Of a DNA stretch of 37,834 bases, positions 24,124-32,358 are shown piece by piece (the first letter of the stretch is position 1; every line of letters starts with the position of its first letter). A program made the translations under genes and the position numbers. The notes beneath the pieces are model-generated. The model was not told the origin of the DNA. It did no database searches and saw only the letters and a list, made by a program, of their open reading frames with translations. The stretch comes from Eubacterium sp. UBA4343 (GTDB lineage Bacteria; Bacillota; Clostridia; Lachnospirales; Lachnospiraceae): contig DGTF01000068.1 in the NCBI GenBank assembly GCA_002394235.1, positions 1 through 37,834 of the forward strand, given 5' to 3'.

Positions 24124-24137
24124 TTATTCCAGCTCAA
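24124..24137. repeat. Right 14-base direct repeat, candidate attachment site
   Basis: TTATTCCAGCTCAA is identical to 12034-12047. It sits between the lysR stop and its terminator, so the original chromosome probably had this sequence once, between lysR and the ylxM promoter. Confidence 0.5.
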
Positions 24138-24166
24138 TAATCCTGTTTTTATATACAGCAGAGTTT

Positions 24167-25048
24167 TTAAATCTTATCCATAAAATAACGCAGCAGAGGA
24201 TTTGCATCTTTTTCCGGGTATACGATCTCCAGCTTCTCCCGATAGTCTCCCGTATCGAGCGGTATATACGAAAGATTGATATTGATCTGCGGCTTAAAGA
24301 CATCAAATTCCGGCACAATCGCAATGCCGATCCCCGCCGCTACAAAGATGAGAATATTCTCGATATCATCCGTGACCTGTGCGACATTCTTCATGATCTC
24401 CTTATTCAGAAACGGATGCGGATGGATCTCCGAATTTGCCGGAACTTCAATCTTAAAATCATGAAGAATCAGCTTCTCATACCGGAGCTGACGCAATTCC
24501 ACCTTCCGCATGCCGGACAGATAATGATCCGTCGGAACCACCACGTAATACGGATATTCTCCGATGGTCTTTGAAAGGCTGTTAGAATATCGCAGAAGAG
24601 GATTTTTTACGTTGAAGATAATATCGTACTTCCCGTTCAGATAATCATCATGCAGATTTACGGCATTGTCACGGTTCAGGGAAATCTGAATTCCCGGATA
24701 ATCCGAGCGGAATTCCTGTACTGTCCTGGGAAAGCGCGACATCTCCATTCCCTGCAGATACCCGATCCGCAATTCTCCGCTCATGCCGTCCCGTGCGGCA
24801 TGCACCTTTTCGATCGCGTCATCGTATCTGGCCACCATCATTTCCGCATCCTGCACCAGCGTTTTTCCTGCCGGGGTCAGGCTGATTCTGTTATTTCTGC
24901 GCAGAAACAATTTCGCATCGAACTCCTCTTCTAACGCATGGATCTGCTGCGTCACCGCTGACTGTGAAATAAAGAACTGTCGCGCTGTCTTCGTAAAACT
25001 CAACGTCTGCGCTGCTGTCAGAAAATATTCCAGCTGACGAATTGTCAA
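24167..25048 (-). CDS. LysR-family transcriptional regulator
   Basis: The 293-residue protein has the LysR winged helix at the N-terminus (TIRQLEYFLTAAQTLSFTKTARQFFISQSAVTQQI as two segments, then LEEEFDAKLFLRRNNRISLTPAG). A periplasmic-binding-type effector domain follows from about residue 90. The start is a TTG with AGGAGG 9 bases upstream, placing the conserved TIRQLEYF motif at the N-terminus; in-frame starts further upstream add unconserved residues. It is divergent from the yczE-like gene with a 228-base shared control region, the usual arrangement when a LysR protein regulates its neighbour. The effector is unknown. Confidence 0.93.
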   Translation of the reverse strand: MTIRQLEYFLTAAQTLSFTKTARQFFISQSAVTQQIHALEEEFDAKLFLRRNNRISLTPAGKTLVQDAEMMVARYDDAIEKVHAARDGMSGELRIGYLQGMEMSRFPRTVQEFRSDYPGIQISLNRDNAVNLHDDYLNGKYDIIFNVKNPLLRYSNSLSKTIGEYPYYVVVPTDHYLSGMRKVELRQLRYEKLILHDFKIEVPANSEIHPHPFLNKEIMKNVAQVTDDIENILIFVAAGIGIAIVPEFDVFKPQININLSYIPLDTGDYREKLEIVYPEKDANPLLRYFMDKI

Positions 25049-25199
25049 GTCACATACCTCCTCTGATTTCCTTCTCCGGCAGCAGACTATCCGACAGCCG
25101 GAACCCATGAATAGTTTTTAACGGCTATATATAAACAGAATAACACAACATCTATCACTCCTCATAACTTTTTCTTATGATTCTCATGGATTTTTCTGT

Positions 25200-25228
25200 T
25201 TGATATTCTGTTCGGATCTTTTTATGAT
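25200..25228 (+). promoter_or_regulatory. Promoter of the yczE-like gene
   Basis: TTGATA (25200-25205), 17 bases, TATGAT (25223-25228) on the plus strand, about 48 bases before the gene. Just upstream, CATAA...TTATG near 25173-25189 is a small inverted repeat that could bind the divergent LysR protein. Confidence 0.7.
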
Positions 25229-25276
25229 AAGAAAGTCTGTCATGAAGAAATAGTTTTCAACCTTAAGGAGGTTTCT

Positions 25277-25960
25277 ATGCGTCATATGCCGCTTCTCAAA
25301 AAATATCTGTACTTCATCATCGGGCTTTTTATCAATTCCCTGGGGGTTGCCTTTATCACCAATGCCCGCCTCGGTACTTCTCCCATCTCCAGCATCCCAT
25401 ATGTTCTGAGCCTGAAGTACCCCGTGACGCTCGGCGGATTTACCATTCTGTTCAGCCTTCTCCTGGTTGCGCTTCAGCTCATCCTGCTCCGGAAGAACTA
25501 TCAGCCGATCCAGCTCCTTCAAATTCCGGTCTCCATCCTTTTCGGATATTTTATTGATTTTTCCATGAAATACCTGATCTACTGGCTGAATCCGCAGCAG
25601 TATCTGATGAAAATTATCAGTCTCCTGGTCGGCTGTCTGATCCTCGCCTTCGGCGTATCCATGGAATTCACAGCCAATGTGATCATGCTGCCTGGCGAAG
25701 GCGTTGCGACCGCTCTGCATCAGATCACCGGGAAAGAAGCTGGCAGTGTAAAAATTATTGTCGATGTAAGCATGATGGCTTCCGCAGTTGTTCTTTCCCT
25801 TGTCCTCTTCCACCGTGTCAACGGCGTTCGTGAAGGTACTGTGATTTCTGCCATCATTGTCGGTTATATTGCCCGTCAGTTCTGCAGACTTCTTAACCCG
25901 ATCATGGAGAAGTGGTTCTATTCTACCTCCCGCTCTGTCGAGACAGGTTCCGAGAACTGA
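25277..25960 (+). CDS. YczE/DUF6198-type integral membrane protein
   Basis: The 227-residue protein has about five hydrophobic helices. It begins with FIIGLFINSLGVAFITNARLGTSPISSIP, the conserved opening of YczE-like (YitT-related) membrane proteins. Later it has LLVGCLILAFGVSMEFTANVIMLPGEG. The transport substrate or function is unknown for the family. AAGGAGG lies 7 bases before the ATG. It is the only clear chromosomal gene on the plus strand, driven by its own promoter and closed by a terminator. Confidence 0.85.
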   Translation: MRHMPLLKKYLYFIIGLFINSLGVAFITNARLGTSPISSIPYVLSLKYPVTLGGFTILFSLLLVALQLILLRKNYQPIQLLQIPVSILFGYFIDFSMKYLIYWLNPQQYLMKIISLLVGCLILAFGVSMEFTANVIMLPGEGVATALHQITGKEAGSVKIIVDVSMMASAVVLSLVLFHRVNGVREGTVISAIIVGYIARQFCRLLNPIMEKWFYSTSRSVETGSEN

Positions 25961-26023
25961 CGAATCCAAGGATAAAATACTCCATTACTCTATTATCCCT
26001 CTGCTATACGTAATTGCAAACAT

Positions 26024-26083
26024 AAAGAGACCTTCGCGTAAGCCGTTCTCGTACCATGGGCTATCGCGACAGTCTCTTTTTTT
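26024..26083 (+). terminator. Intrinsic terminator after the yczE-like gene
   Basis: AAAGAGAC and GTCTCTTT form the outer stem, with CGCG...CGCG pairing inside, followed by a run of T residues on the plus strand. It separates the plus-strand gene from the convergent solute-binding protein gene. Confidence 0.8.
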
Positions 26084-26165
26084 ATACCGAATATAATATT
26101 TTATCCGGCATCCGGATGTTCTGCAATGGAACTGACCGGATGCTAAAGGATCGCTAAGGAACCGA

Positions 26166-27851
26166 TTATTCTGCGTAGAAGGTTGTCATATCCGGCCACC
26201 CTCTCTCCATCGTTGTAATTCCTTTCAGATTCGGGGCCAGGATAACGCTATACTGTTCTTCGAATAGATCTTCCACGTAATGATTCTCTTTAAAGGTCTG
26301 TTCAATCTGTGCAAGTTCTTCTTTTGCTTTGTCCTCATTCGTCTCGGATAAAGCTTTCGCGATTGACTCATCAATCTCATCTGTAGTCCATTTCGGTCCA
26401 CCGATACTATAATCAAGATTCGCCTTGCGGAATGCTGTAAAAGCAGTCGGTGTACGAACGAATTCATCCGATCCAACAAAGATAATATTATAATTACCGT
26501 TAAAAGCATCCTGTACAAACTGCGGTGTATCTGCCGTATTAACCGTCAGCGTGATACCAGCCTCTCTGAGCTGATCCTGAACAGCCGTTGCAAGTGTTGT
26601 GCCATCTGCAGTCGTAACGGTTGAAATCTCAAGTCCGTCAGGATAACCGGCTTCTGCGAGGAGCTGCTTTGCTTTTTCGATATCTCTTGTGCGTTCCCCT
26701 TCTTTATAGGTATCGGTATGGTATTTACTGCTGTTTGCAAACCACCCGGTCGCTACACCGGAATGGCCGGCAGTTCCGATCTGTGCGATCGCATTGAAGT
26801 CAAGTGCGGCCTGAATTGCCTCACGAACCTTCTGGTCCTTGCATGCGCCATCGCGCAGATTATAGTACAGATGGTGCACCTGTCCAAATCCATAGATCTT
26901 AACCTGAACAGCCGGATTGCCCGCATAGGTAGCAGCCTGAGATACCGGCATCTGCATGGCAACCTGGGCATTTCCTGCTTCTACTGCCATTTCACGCGCC
27001 GCAGGATCCTGTGTGAAGACGAATTTAATCGTCTTGTAATATCCCACATAATCCGGATCCCAGTAGTTTTCGTTTCTCTCTACAGTAACAGATTCTCCAC
27101 GAACCCAATCGGAAAATTTATATCGGCCGCATCCCATAACCGGTGTATTCACCACGGCATCAATACCGCCGGCTGCATTAACCTCATCTTCACTGATAAT
27201 CCCGAAGTTCGACCACGCCAGCATATACAGTATATCAGGATCGGCTTCCTTGAGCCCTAGGGTGAAGGAATGCTCGTCATTGACGGAAGTCGTATCTGGA
27301 TCAATATAGCGCCCGGTATCTGTATTGGCACTGTTTGCGGCAAGTGTCTGGAAAGTATATACACAATCCTCCGGTGTGAGAGGAGAACCGTCCGTCATCG
27401 TTACATCATCCCGTAGAGTGAAGCGGATATGATTACTGTCTGTCCAATCCCAGTCCGTTGCCAGGCTTGGAAGTACTTCTTTCTTATCGTCGCTCAGTTT
27501 TACCAGGCGATCCATGATGGTGTTATCAATAATCTGAATCTCATTTTCCATTTTTCCCGTTCCTGCCCAAAGACCGGATGGTTCTGACTGACACGATACA
27601 ACAAGCGTCTCATCTGTCTTTTTTGTATTTGCCGGATCCATGGCGATTGCTGAAATATCTGAAAGTGCATCACTGCTTCCGGATGCCACAGATGATGCCT
27701 CTGCAGATTCCCCGGACGCAGCTTTTGATGCCGAGACAGCGGCTCCGGTACTAGAGGATGCCTTATCCGCCTTCCCTGTACTTCCGCATGCGGACATAGA
27801 AACAGCCATCAGAACTGCCAGTCCAAAACTAATCATTCTTCTGTACTTCAT
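26166..27851 (-). CDS. ABC transporter solute-binding lipoprotein, family 5
   Basis: This is an extracellular lipoprotein receptor of the peptide/nickel/opine type. The 561 residues begin with a lipoprotein signal peptide whose lipobox is SMSAC (Cys22). A Ser/Ala/Asp-rich linker of about 65 residues follows, longer than usual, then the SBP_bac_5 fold (WDWTDSNHIRFTLRDDVTMTDGSP as two segments, GCGRYKFSDWVRGESVTVERNENYW region, AREMAVEAGNAQV). GGAGG lies 8 bases before the ATG. No permease or ATPase gene is adjacent on either side, so it is an orphan that must use a transporter encoded elsewhere. The ligand is not predictable by eye. Confidence 0.93.
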   Translation of the reverse strand: MKYRRMISFGLAVLMAVSMSACGSTGKADKASSSTGAAVSASKAASGESAEASSVASGSSDALSDISAIAMDPANTKKTDETLVVSCQSEPSGLWAGTGKMENEIQIIDNTIMDRLVKLSDDKKEVLPSLATDWDWTDSNHIRFTLRDDVTMTDGSPLTPEDCVYTFQTLAANSANTDTGRYIDPDTTSVNDEHSFTLGLKEADPDILYMLAWSNFGIISEDEVNAAGGIDAVVNTPVMGCGRYKFSDWVRGESVTVERNENYWDPDYVGYYKTIKFVFTQDPAAREMAVEAGNAQVAMQMPVSQAATYAGNPAVQVKIYGFGQVHHLYYNLRDGACKDQKVREAIQAALDFNAIAQIGTAGHSGVATGWFANSSKYHTDTYKEGERTRDIEKAKQLLAEAGYPDGLEISTVTTADGTTLATAVQDQLREAGITLTVNTADTPQFVQDAFNGNYNIIFVGSDEFVRTPTAFTAFRKANLDYSIGGPKWTTDEIDESIAKALSETNEDKAKEELAQIEQTFKENHYVEDLFEEQYSVILAPNLKGITTMERGWPDMTTFYAE

Positions 27852-27932
27852 CCTGTTTTCCTCCCTTTATTAGCATTTACGCTCTTAATTGTATTTAATT
27901 CTCGGTTCCGTCCGCGAACTTTTCATAAAATC

Positions 27933-27961
27933 AAGATACATTTTGTCTAATTTTTATTCAA
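27933..27961 (-). promoter_or_regulatory. Possible promoter of the solute-binding protein gene
   Basis: TTGAAT (27956-27961), 17 bases, TATCTT (27933-27938) on the minus strand, in a very AT-rich stretch. Other pairings are possible. The remaining part of the gap 27852-28167 holds only the hairpin at 28089-28126. Confidence 0.35.
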
Positions 27962-28088
27962 TTTTTATTTTTCCGCTTTTTAGAGGAAAAACATAACTGG
28001 GTAAACTGACGCAGCAGATCACCCTCCGCATGTCAATATCAAAGGCGATGACGTACCTAAGTATGGTTTCATATTCTTAATAATGCAG

Positions 28089-28126
28089 AAGGCAGGGACT
28101 GTACCAATCGGTACAGCTCCTGCCTT
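28089..28126 (-). terminator. Terminator-like hairpin after the aldo/keto reductase
   Basis: AAGGCAGG...CCTGCCTT forms an 8-base outer stem. After a symmetric internal loop, GTACC...GGTAC forms a 5-base inner stem. It lies 41 bases beyond the reductase stop. The downstream T-tract is poor, so it may instead be a regulatory hairpin. Confidence 0.5.
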
Positions 28127-28167
28127 GAAAATTACCATACTATTTATCAGACGAGCCTAGATATGGA

Positions 28168-29139
28168 TTAAAGTTCCTCTTTCTTTAAATCCAGGTACTC
28201 GCACTCTTCTTTCGTCAGCTTCACATCGAGAGCACGCAGGGAGGACTCCAGCTCTTCCTTATTTGCCGCTCCCAAAATCGGAAATACATTCATCGGTCCG
28301 TCAATCTCGAATGCCAGAGCGATCTGCGGGATTTCGCAGTCATGTTTCTCTGCGAGCTGCGCACATCTTTCGAGCCTTGTAAAATTCTCCTCTCCCAGGT
28401 ATGCCTGAACGCTTCCCGGAAGCTCCTCCGGATGGTTCTTCCACATTTCCCTGGTGAATCTTCCGCTCATCATTCCTCCGGCCATGGAAGACCATGCCAG
28501 CACCGGCATCTGTGTCTTCTCATACCACTGGCGCGCCTCTACGTTTTCCGGTCCGGAAATTGATACACATCCGGGTGCGAAAGGATTGCTGTACTGCTGT
28601 GCCAGCGAGTAGTTCGGACTGGATACGGAGAATCCTTTCAGACCATGCTCACGGCAATAATCATTCGCCTCCTGAATTCTTTCAATACTCCAGTTGGAAG
28701 CCCCGTATGCGCCGATTTTGCCGGCACGGTAATATTTATCCAATGTCTCTACCAGTGGTCCGACCGGCTTTGTGGGATCGTCTCTGTGGAGCATGTACAG
28801 ATCAATATGATCCGTTTTCATCTTGACGAGAGCATCATTCAGATCTGCCTCCATATCGAAGGTTGTGACTCTGGTACGCCATGGTGAAGGATGACAGCAT
28901 TTACTGATCAGAAAAACTTCGTCTCTGTTCTTCCGGCTCTCAAAATATTTTCCGAGCGCAATCTCGGTTGTTCCTCTTCCATATCCCATTGCGGTATCAA
29001 TTACATTGATTCCCAGTTCCAGCGCGTCATCCAGGCGCTTGAAATCCTCTTCATTATCATCCTTGTTGATGATATTCATGGTTCCGACGATAAAACGGCT
29101 GACTTTTTTTCCGCCTTCTTCAAATGTACTGTATTCCAT
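28168..29139 (-). CDS. Aldo/keto reductase
   Basis: This 323-residue NADPH-dependent TIM-barrel oxidoreductase has the catalytic tetrad in DTAMGYGRG (Asp and Tyr), FLISKCC (Lys) and YMLHRDD (His). The C-terminal cofactor motif is FPILGAANKEELESSL. Homologues act on sugar aldehydes or ketones, but the substrate is unknown. The ATG at 29139 has GGAGAG upstream; the earlier in-frame ATG is less supported. It could contribute to the neighbouring carbohydrate genes, yet it is separated from them by repeats and the VOC gene. Confidence 0.92.
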   Translation of the reverse strand: MEYSTFEEGGKKVSRFIVGTMNIINKDDNEEDFKRLDDALELGINVIDTAMGYGRGTTEIALGKYFESRKNRDEVFLISKCCHPSPWRTRVTTFDMEADLNDALVKMKTDHIDLYMLHRDDPTKPVGPLVETLDKYYRAGKIGAYGASNWSIERIQEANDYCREHGLKGFSVSSPNYSLAQQYSNPFAPGCVSISGPENVEARQWYEKTQMPVLAWSSMAGGMMSGRFTREMWKNHPEELPGSVQAYLGEENFTRLERCAQLAEKHDCEIPQIALAFEIDGPMNVFPILGAANKEELESSLRALDVKLTKEECEYLDLKKEEL

Positions 29140-29199
29140 ATCTGTACTCTCCTTTTCCTTCTCTAACAATCGACAATATTACATTCTGTTTCTGATGAT

Positions 29200-29284
29200 A
29201 CCTGTAGATTGCGGAAGTGCGCAGCACGGAGCAATCCGCAGCTTATACAGTTTGTGGCACAACATATAGTATGCGTGTTTATTA
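29200..29284. repeat. Partial copy of repeat element R1
   Basis: This 85-base segment closely matches 4022-4107: GATTGC...GCAATC hairpin, then CTTATACAGT and the GTGGCACAAC-type tail also seen at 3786-3795. It reaches exactly to the stop codon of the VOC gene and fills most of the gap before the reductase, so it forms the 3' end of that message. Confidence 0.7.
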
Positions 29285-29794
29285 TTTAAGTGCTGGTTCT
29301 CCCTTTGCATCGTAGCTGTGTCCCACCTTGGCCGGATCTATATTCTTATAGATCTCAACGATGATTCCAAGCTTTTCTCTCAGATCCAGATAAGAGAAAT
29401 CCATGAGCCCGCCGATTCCCTGGCCGCGGATCCACGGATCCTTTCCGGTCTCTTCCTTGTACTCCTTGAGAACCTCTTCATATGGCTGATCAATCGCTGC
29501 CGCGATATGATGGATTCCCGGTCCATGCTCATCCAGCCACTGCTTGTAAGGAGAATCCTCTACAGGCTCGATCAATTCAATTTCCATTCCATACGCAGAG
29601 AGAAACGCCTGTCTGGCGACCTTTCCGTGTCTTGCGACTCCGTCGATCGTGAGATCTGTGGTTGGCGGATTCTCGCCGCTCATCTCATTGATCGCCCACG
29701 GGCCCATGCCGATTGCTTCCCAGTTCTTAACTGCTTCCTCTACATTCCGAACAATAATTCCGATCTGAAACAACATAGGAAATTTAGGTGCCAT
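29282..29794 (-). CDS. VOC/glyoxalase-fold protein
   Basis: This 170-residue vicinal-oxygen-chelate protein has two beta-alpha-beta-beta-beta modules, resembling methylmalonyl-CoA epimerase and glyoxalase families. Metal ligand positions are YGMEIELIEP (Glu), GIHHIAAAI (His) and IIVEIYK (Glu). The first ligand, usually His in HIGIVV, is Gln in FQIGIIV. AGGAGG lies 8 bases before the ATG at 29794; an open frame continues upstream but is not conserved. Substrate unknown. The gap to the next gene (29795-30173) contains only hairpins. Confidence 0.85.
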   Translation of the reverse strand: MAPKFPMLFQIGIIVRNVEEAVKNWEAIGMGPWAINEMSGENPPTTDLTIDGVARHGKVARQAFLSAYGMEIELIEPVEDSPYKQWLDEHGPGIHHIAAAIDQPYEEVLKEYKEETGKDPWIRGQGIGGLMDFSYLDLREKLGIIVEIYKNIDPAKVGHSYDAKGEPALK

Positions 29795-30003
29795 TTTCTT
29801 TATCCTCCTGACGCTTTCATCGTTTTCAAATTCATTTGTATAAGATTTTTGTATTTTCACTTTATGTAAAAATATCTTCTGCGCTATTTGATCCAGCGCT
29901 TTGATCCCGGGCTCTTTCGATGGTTCCATCCTATCACCCGGAAAATGTATACGCAAAGCGACGATTTCCGCTATGTAGAGGAAATATTTTATTGAATAGA
30001 AAA

Positions 30004-30062
30004 GTCAGGCCGACAGCACCGCTCGAGAGTGCAAAGCACTCCGGCGGTTCTATCGGCCCGAC
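30004..30062. repeat. Large imperfect hairpin between the sugar cluster and the VOC gene
   Basis: Almost the whole 59-base segment folds on itself: GTC-GGCCGA at one end with TCGGCC-GAC at the other, then ACCGC with GCGGT, ending in GAGTGC-AAA-GCACTC. It lies downstream of the sugar operon and may end or stabilise its transcript. There is no T-tract. Confidence 0.6.
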
Positions 30063-30089
30063 CCACATCACGTAACAACAATTCTCAAA

Positions 30090-30122
30090 CGAGATAAAAC
30101 ACGCTGCGCGAGTTTTATCTCG
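30090..30122. repeat. Dispersed palindrome family R2, copy 3
   Basis: CGAGATAAAAC...GTTTTATCTCG with a GC-rich loop, followed by a second small palindrome with CGCGACGCTCGCG. It is nearly identical to the copies at both ends of the window and lies 51 bases past the stop of the last sugar-cluster gene. Confidence 0.8.
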
Positions 30123-30173
30123 CTATCGCGACGCTCGCGTAAATCATACCATGTCCGTCTCCGGACAACTGCT

Positions 30174-31322
30174 TCAGACTTCTACCCAGGCAGCATCTCT
30201 CCGGCTGCTTTCCACCGCGGCGTGCAAGAATTTTACGCCCTCGATCCCGTCATCTACAGTCGGAAAATCACAATCATTTTCCGTCAGCGTCTCCCCGCTG
30301 CTCAGCTTCAGAATTGCTCCGATCCAGACCTTATAGATGTTCGCAAACGCCTCATAAAGTCCCTCCGGATGACCAGCCGGAAGTCTGTTCATCTCTGCAG
30401 ACCTCTGACTGACATAAGCCATCCCTCTGTGCCGGATTTCTGTAGGCTGTCCCTTCTTTGTAACATACAGAATATTCGGTTCCTCCTCGTGCCATTCAAT
30501 CGCCCCTTCTGTACCGAATATTCGCGTGACAAGACCATTCATATGCCCGACGCAAACCTGTGAGGAACAGAATACACCGTGCGCGCCGTTCTCGAACTCC
30601 ACGAGCATATTCGCGTTCAAATCCAGCGGCTGTCCGAAATAGTCCAGCTTTGCAGCCACTCGTTTCACCCGAAGCCCGGTCATATAGGCCACCGTGTTTT
30701 CGATGTGTGTTCCGATGTCTCCGACGCAGTTGGAGATCCCGGCGATTTTCGGATCTTTTCTCCAGGAAGAGAGCTTATTCATCGTCTGGTCTCCTTTTCC
30801 AATATCATCCACCAGATATTCCTGCAGATATTCCGCATTCACGTCTATGATCTGCCCGATATATCCGCTCCGGATCAATTCCCGGGCCTCTTTGACCATG
30901 TTATTGCCGGAATAGGAGTAATTGACGCAGAACATCAGATTTCGCTCCTGCGCCAGCTGCTTCAGTTCTTCCGCTTCACTCACCTCAAAGCAGAGCGGTT
31001 TCTCACAGAGTACATGGATGCCGTTTTCCAGGAACGCCTTTGCCGTCGCGTAATGGGCGTTGTTAGGCGCAGAAATCACCACGAAGTCGATGCCGTCAGG
31101 GCGCGCCCCTTCTTTTTCCGCCATTTCCCTGTAATCCTCATACACCCTGTCCGCATCCAGGCGGTAGAATTCTCCGGCCGCCTGGTTTTTCTCCTTATGC
31201 CTGCTGAAGCAGCCGGCTGTCAGAAATGCCAGGCCGTCAAAACCGGCTGCGACACGATGCACATTCCCGATGAACGAGTCCAGACCCGCGCCAACCATTC
31301 CGTAAGAAACATATTTTTTCAT
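30174..31322 (-). CDS. Gfo/Idh/MocA family oxidoreductase, first
   Basis: This 382-residue NAD(P)-dependent dehydrogenase probably oxidises a hydroxyl of a sugar, inositol or glycoside. The N-terminal Rossmann fold has YGMVGAGLDSFIG, and the family signature VLCEKPLCF contains the catalytic Lys. The C-terminal alpha/beta domain has NCVGDIGTHIEN with His near the active site. The ATG at 31322 is favoured by the GGAAGGGG spacing over one 3 codons earlier. It is the last gene of the sugar operon, 20 bases after the first TIM-barrel gene. Confidence 0.93.
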   Translation of the reverse strand: MKKYVSYGMVGAGLDSFIGNVHRVAAGFDGLAFLTAGCFSRHKEKNQAAGEFYRLDADRVYEDYREMAEKEGARPDGIDFVVISAPNNAHYATAKAFLENGIHVLCEKPLCFEVSEAEELKQLAQERNLMFCVNYSYSGNNMVKEARELIRSGYIGQIIDVNAEYLQEYLVDDIGKGDQTMNKLSSWRKDPKIAGISNCVGDIGTHIENTVAYMTGLRVKRVAAKLDYFGQPLDLNANMLVEFENGAHGVFCSSQVCVGHMNGLVTRIFGTEGAIEWHEEEPNILYVTKKGQPTEIRHRGMAYVSQRSAEMNRLPAGHPEGLYEAFANIYKVWIGAILKLSSGETLTENDCDFPTVDDGIEGVKFLHAAVESSRRDAAWVEV

Positions 31323-31342
31323 CCTATGCATCCCCTTCCTGT

Positions 31343-32332
31343 TTAGTTTGCGATCGCCGAATCGAATTTAATTGCCGATTTTTTGAAATCTGCTTTTCTG
31401 ACAAACGCACAAGCTTCAGTCGCTCCCGCGATACGATCCATACCGGAATCCTCCCATTCTACGGAAAGCGGTCCCTCATAGTCATGTGCGTTCAGGACAC
31501 GGATTATCTCCTCAAAATTCACATTTCCATGTCCCAAAGAGCGGAAATTCCAGCCTCTTCTGAGATCGCCGAAGTCAATATGCGAGCAGAGAAGTCCCGC
31601 TCTTCCGTCCAGCGTCACAGCGGCATCCTTCATATGTACGTGATAAACCCTGTCAATAAAATCATTCAAAAATACATGCGGCGTCACCCCCTGCCAGATC
31701 AGATGGCTTGGGTCAAAATTAATACCGAACTCTGGGCGGTCAGCAAATACCTGAAGAATTCTCTGTGTCGAATAGTAGTCAAATGCGATTTCTCCAGGAT
31801 GAACCTCAAGTGCAAACCGGATTCCATTCTCACGAAACACATCGAGAATCGGACACCAAAGGTCATAAATCTGCTGATAGCCGTCTCGAATCATCTCCTC
31901 TGTCGTCTGCGGGAACGAGTAAAACCATTTCCAGATAGGAGATCCCGTGAAACCTGTCACAATATGTGCGCCAATGTTTTTCGCGGCAATCGCAGAGTAT
32001 TTCATATACTCGATTCCCCATGCCCGGATCTTATCCGGCTGGCCGGCCAGCTCCGGCGGCGCAAAATTGTCCAGCCGCGGATCATTATAATCTCCGACAC
32101 ACTGTCCGATGACGTGCGCCGCAATCGCTTCACACTTGAGATCATATTTCTTCAGGGTGTCCCTGACCTCTTTCGCATAGTCCGGCTCTGTCGCCGCGCG
32201 CTTTACATCCAGATGCTGTCCCTGGCAGGCAAGCTCAATTCCGTCATATCCCATTTCTTTCGCAATTTTACACATGGTATCCAAATCAAGATCCGCCCAC
32301 TGCGAAGTCATAATTGTCACAAGTCTTCCCAT
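31343..32332 (-). CDS. Sugar phosphate isomerase/epimerase-type TIM barrel, first
   Basis: This 329-residue AP-endonuclease-2-type barrel has all four expected metal ligands: Glu176 (LEVHPGE), Asp207 (NFDPSH), His233 (HVHMKD) and Glu292 (VEWEDSG). Such enzymes isomerise, epimerise or beta-eliminate keto-sugars formed by Gfo/Idh/MocA partners. The ATG at 32332 has GAGG upstream; the longer frame is basic and unconserved. It lies between the two dehydrogenase genes with short gaps, consistent with one pathway. Confidence 0.92.
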   Translation of the reverse strand: MGRLVTIMTSQWADLDLDTMCKIAKEMGYDGIELACQGQHLDVKRAATEPDYAKEVRDTLKKYDLKCEAIAAHVIGQCVGDYNDPRLDNFAPPELAGQPDKIRAWGIEYMKYSAIAAKNIGAHIVTGFTGSPIWKWFYSFPQTTEEMIRDGYQQIYDLWCPILDVFRENGIRFALEVHPGEIAFDYYSTQRILQVFADRPEFGINFDPSHLIWQGVTPHVFLNDFIDRVYHVHMKDAAVTLDGRAGLLCSHIDFGDLRRGWNFRSLGHGNVNFEEIIRVLNAHDYEGPLSVEWEDSGMDRIAGATEACAFVRKADFKKSAIKFDSAIAN

Positions 32333-32358
32333 ATCTGTACCTCTTTTCTTCTTGATAC

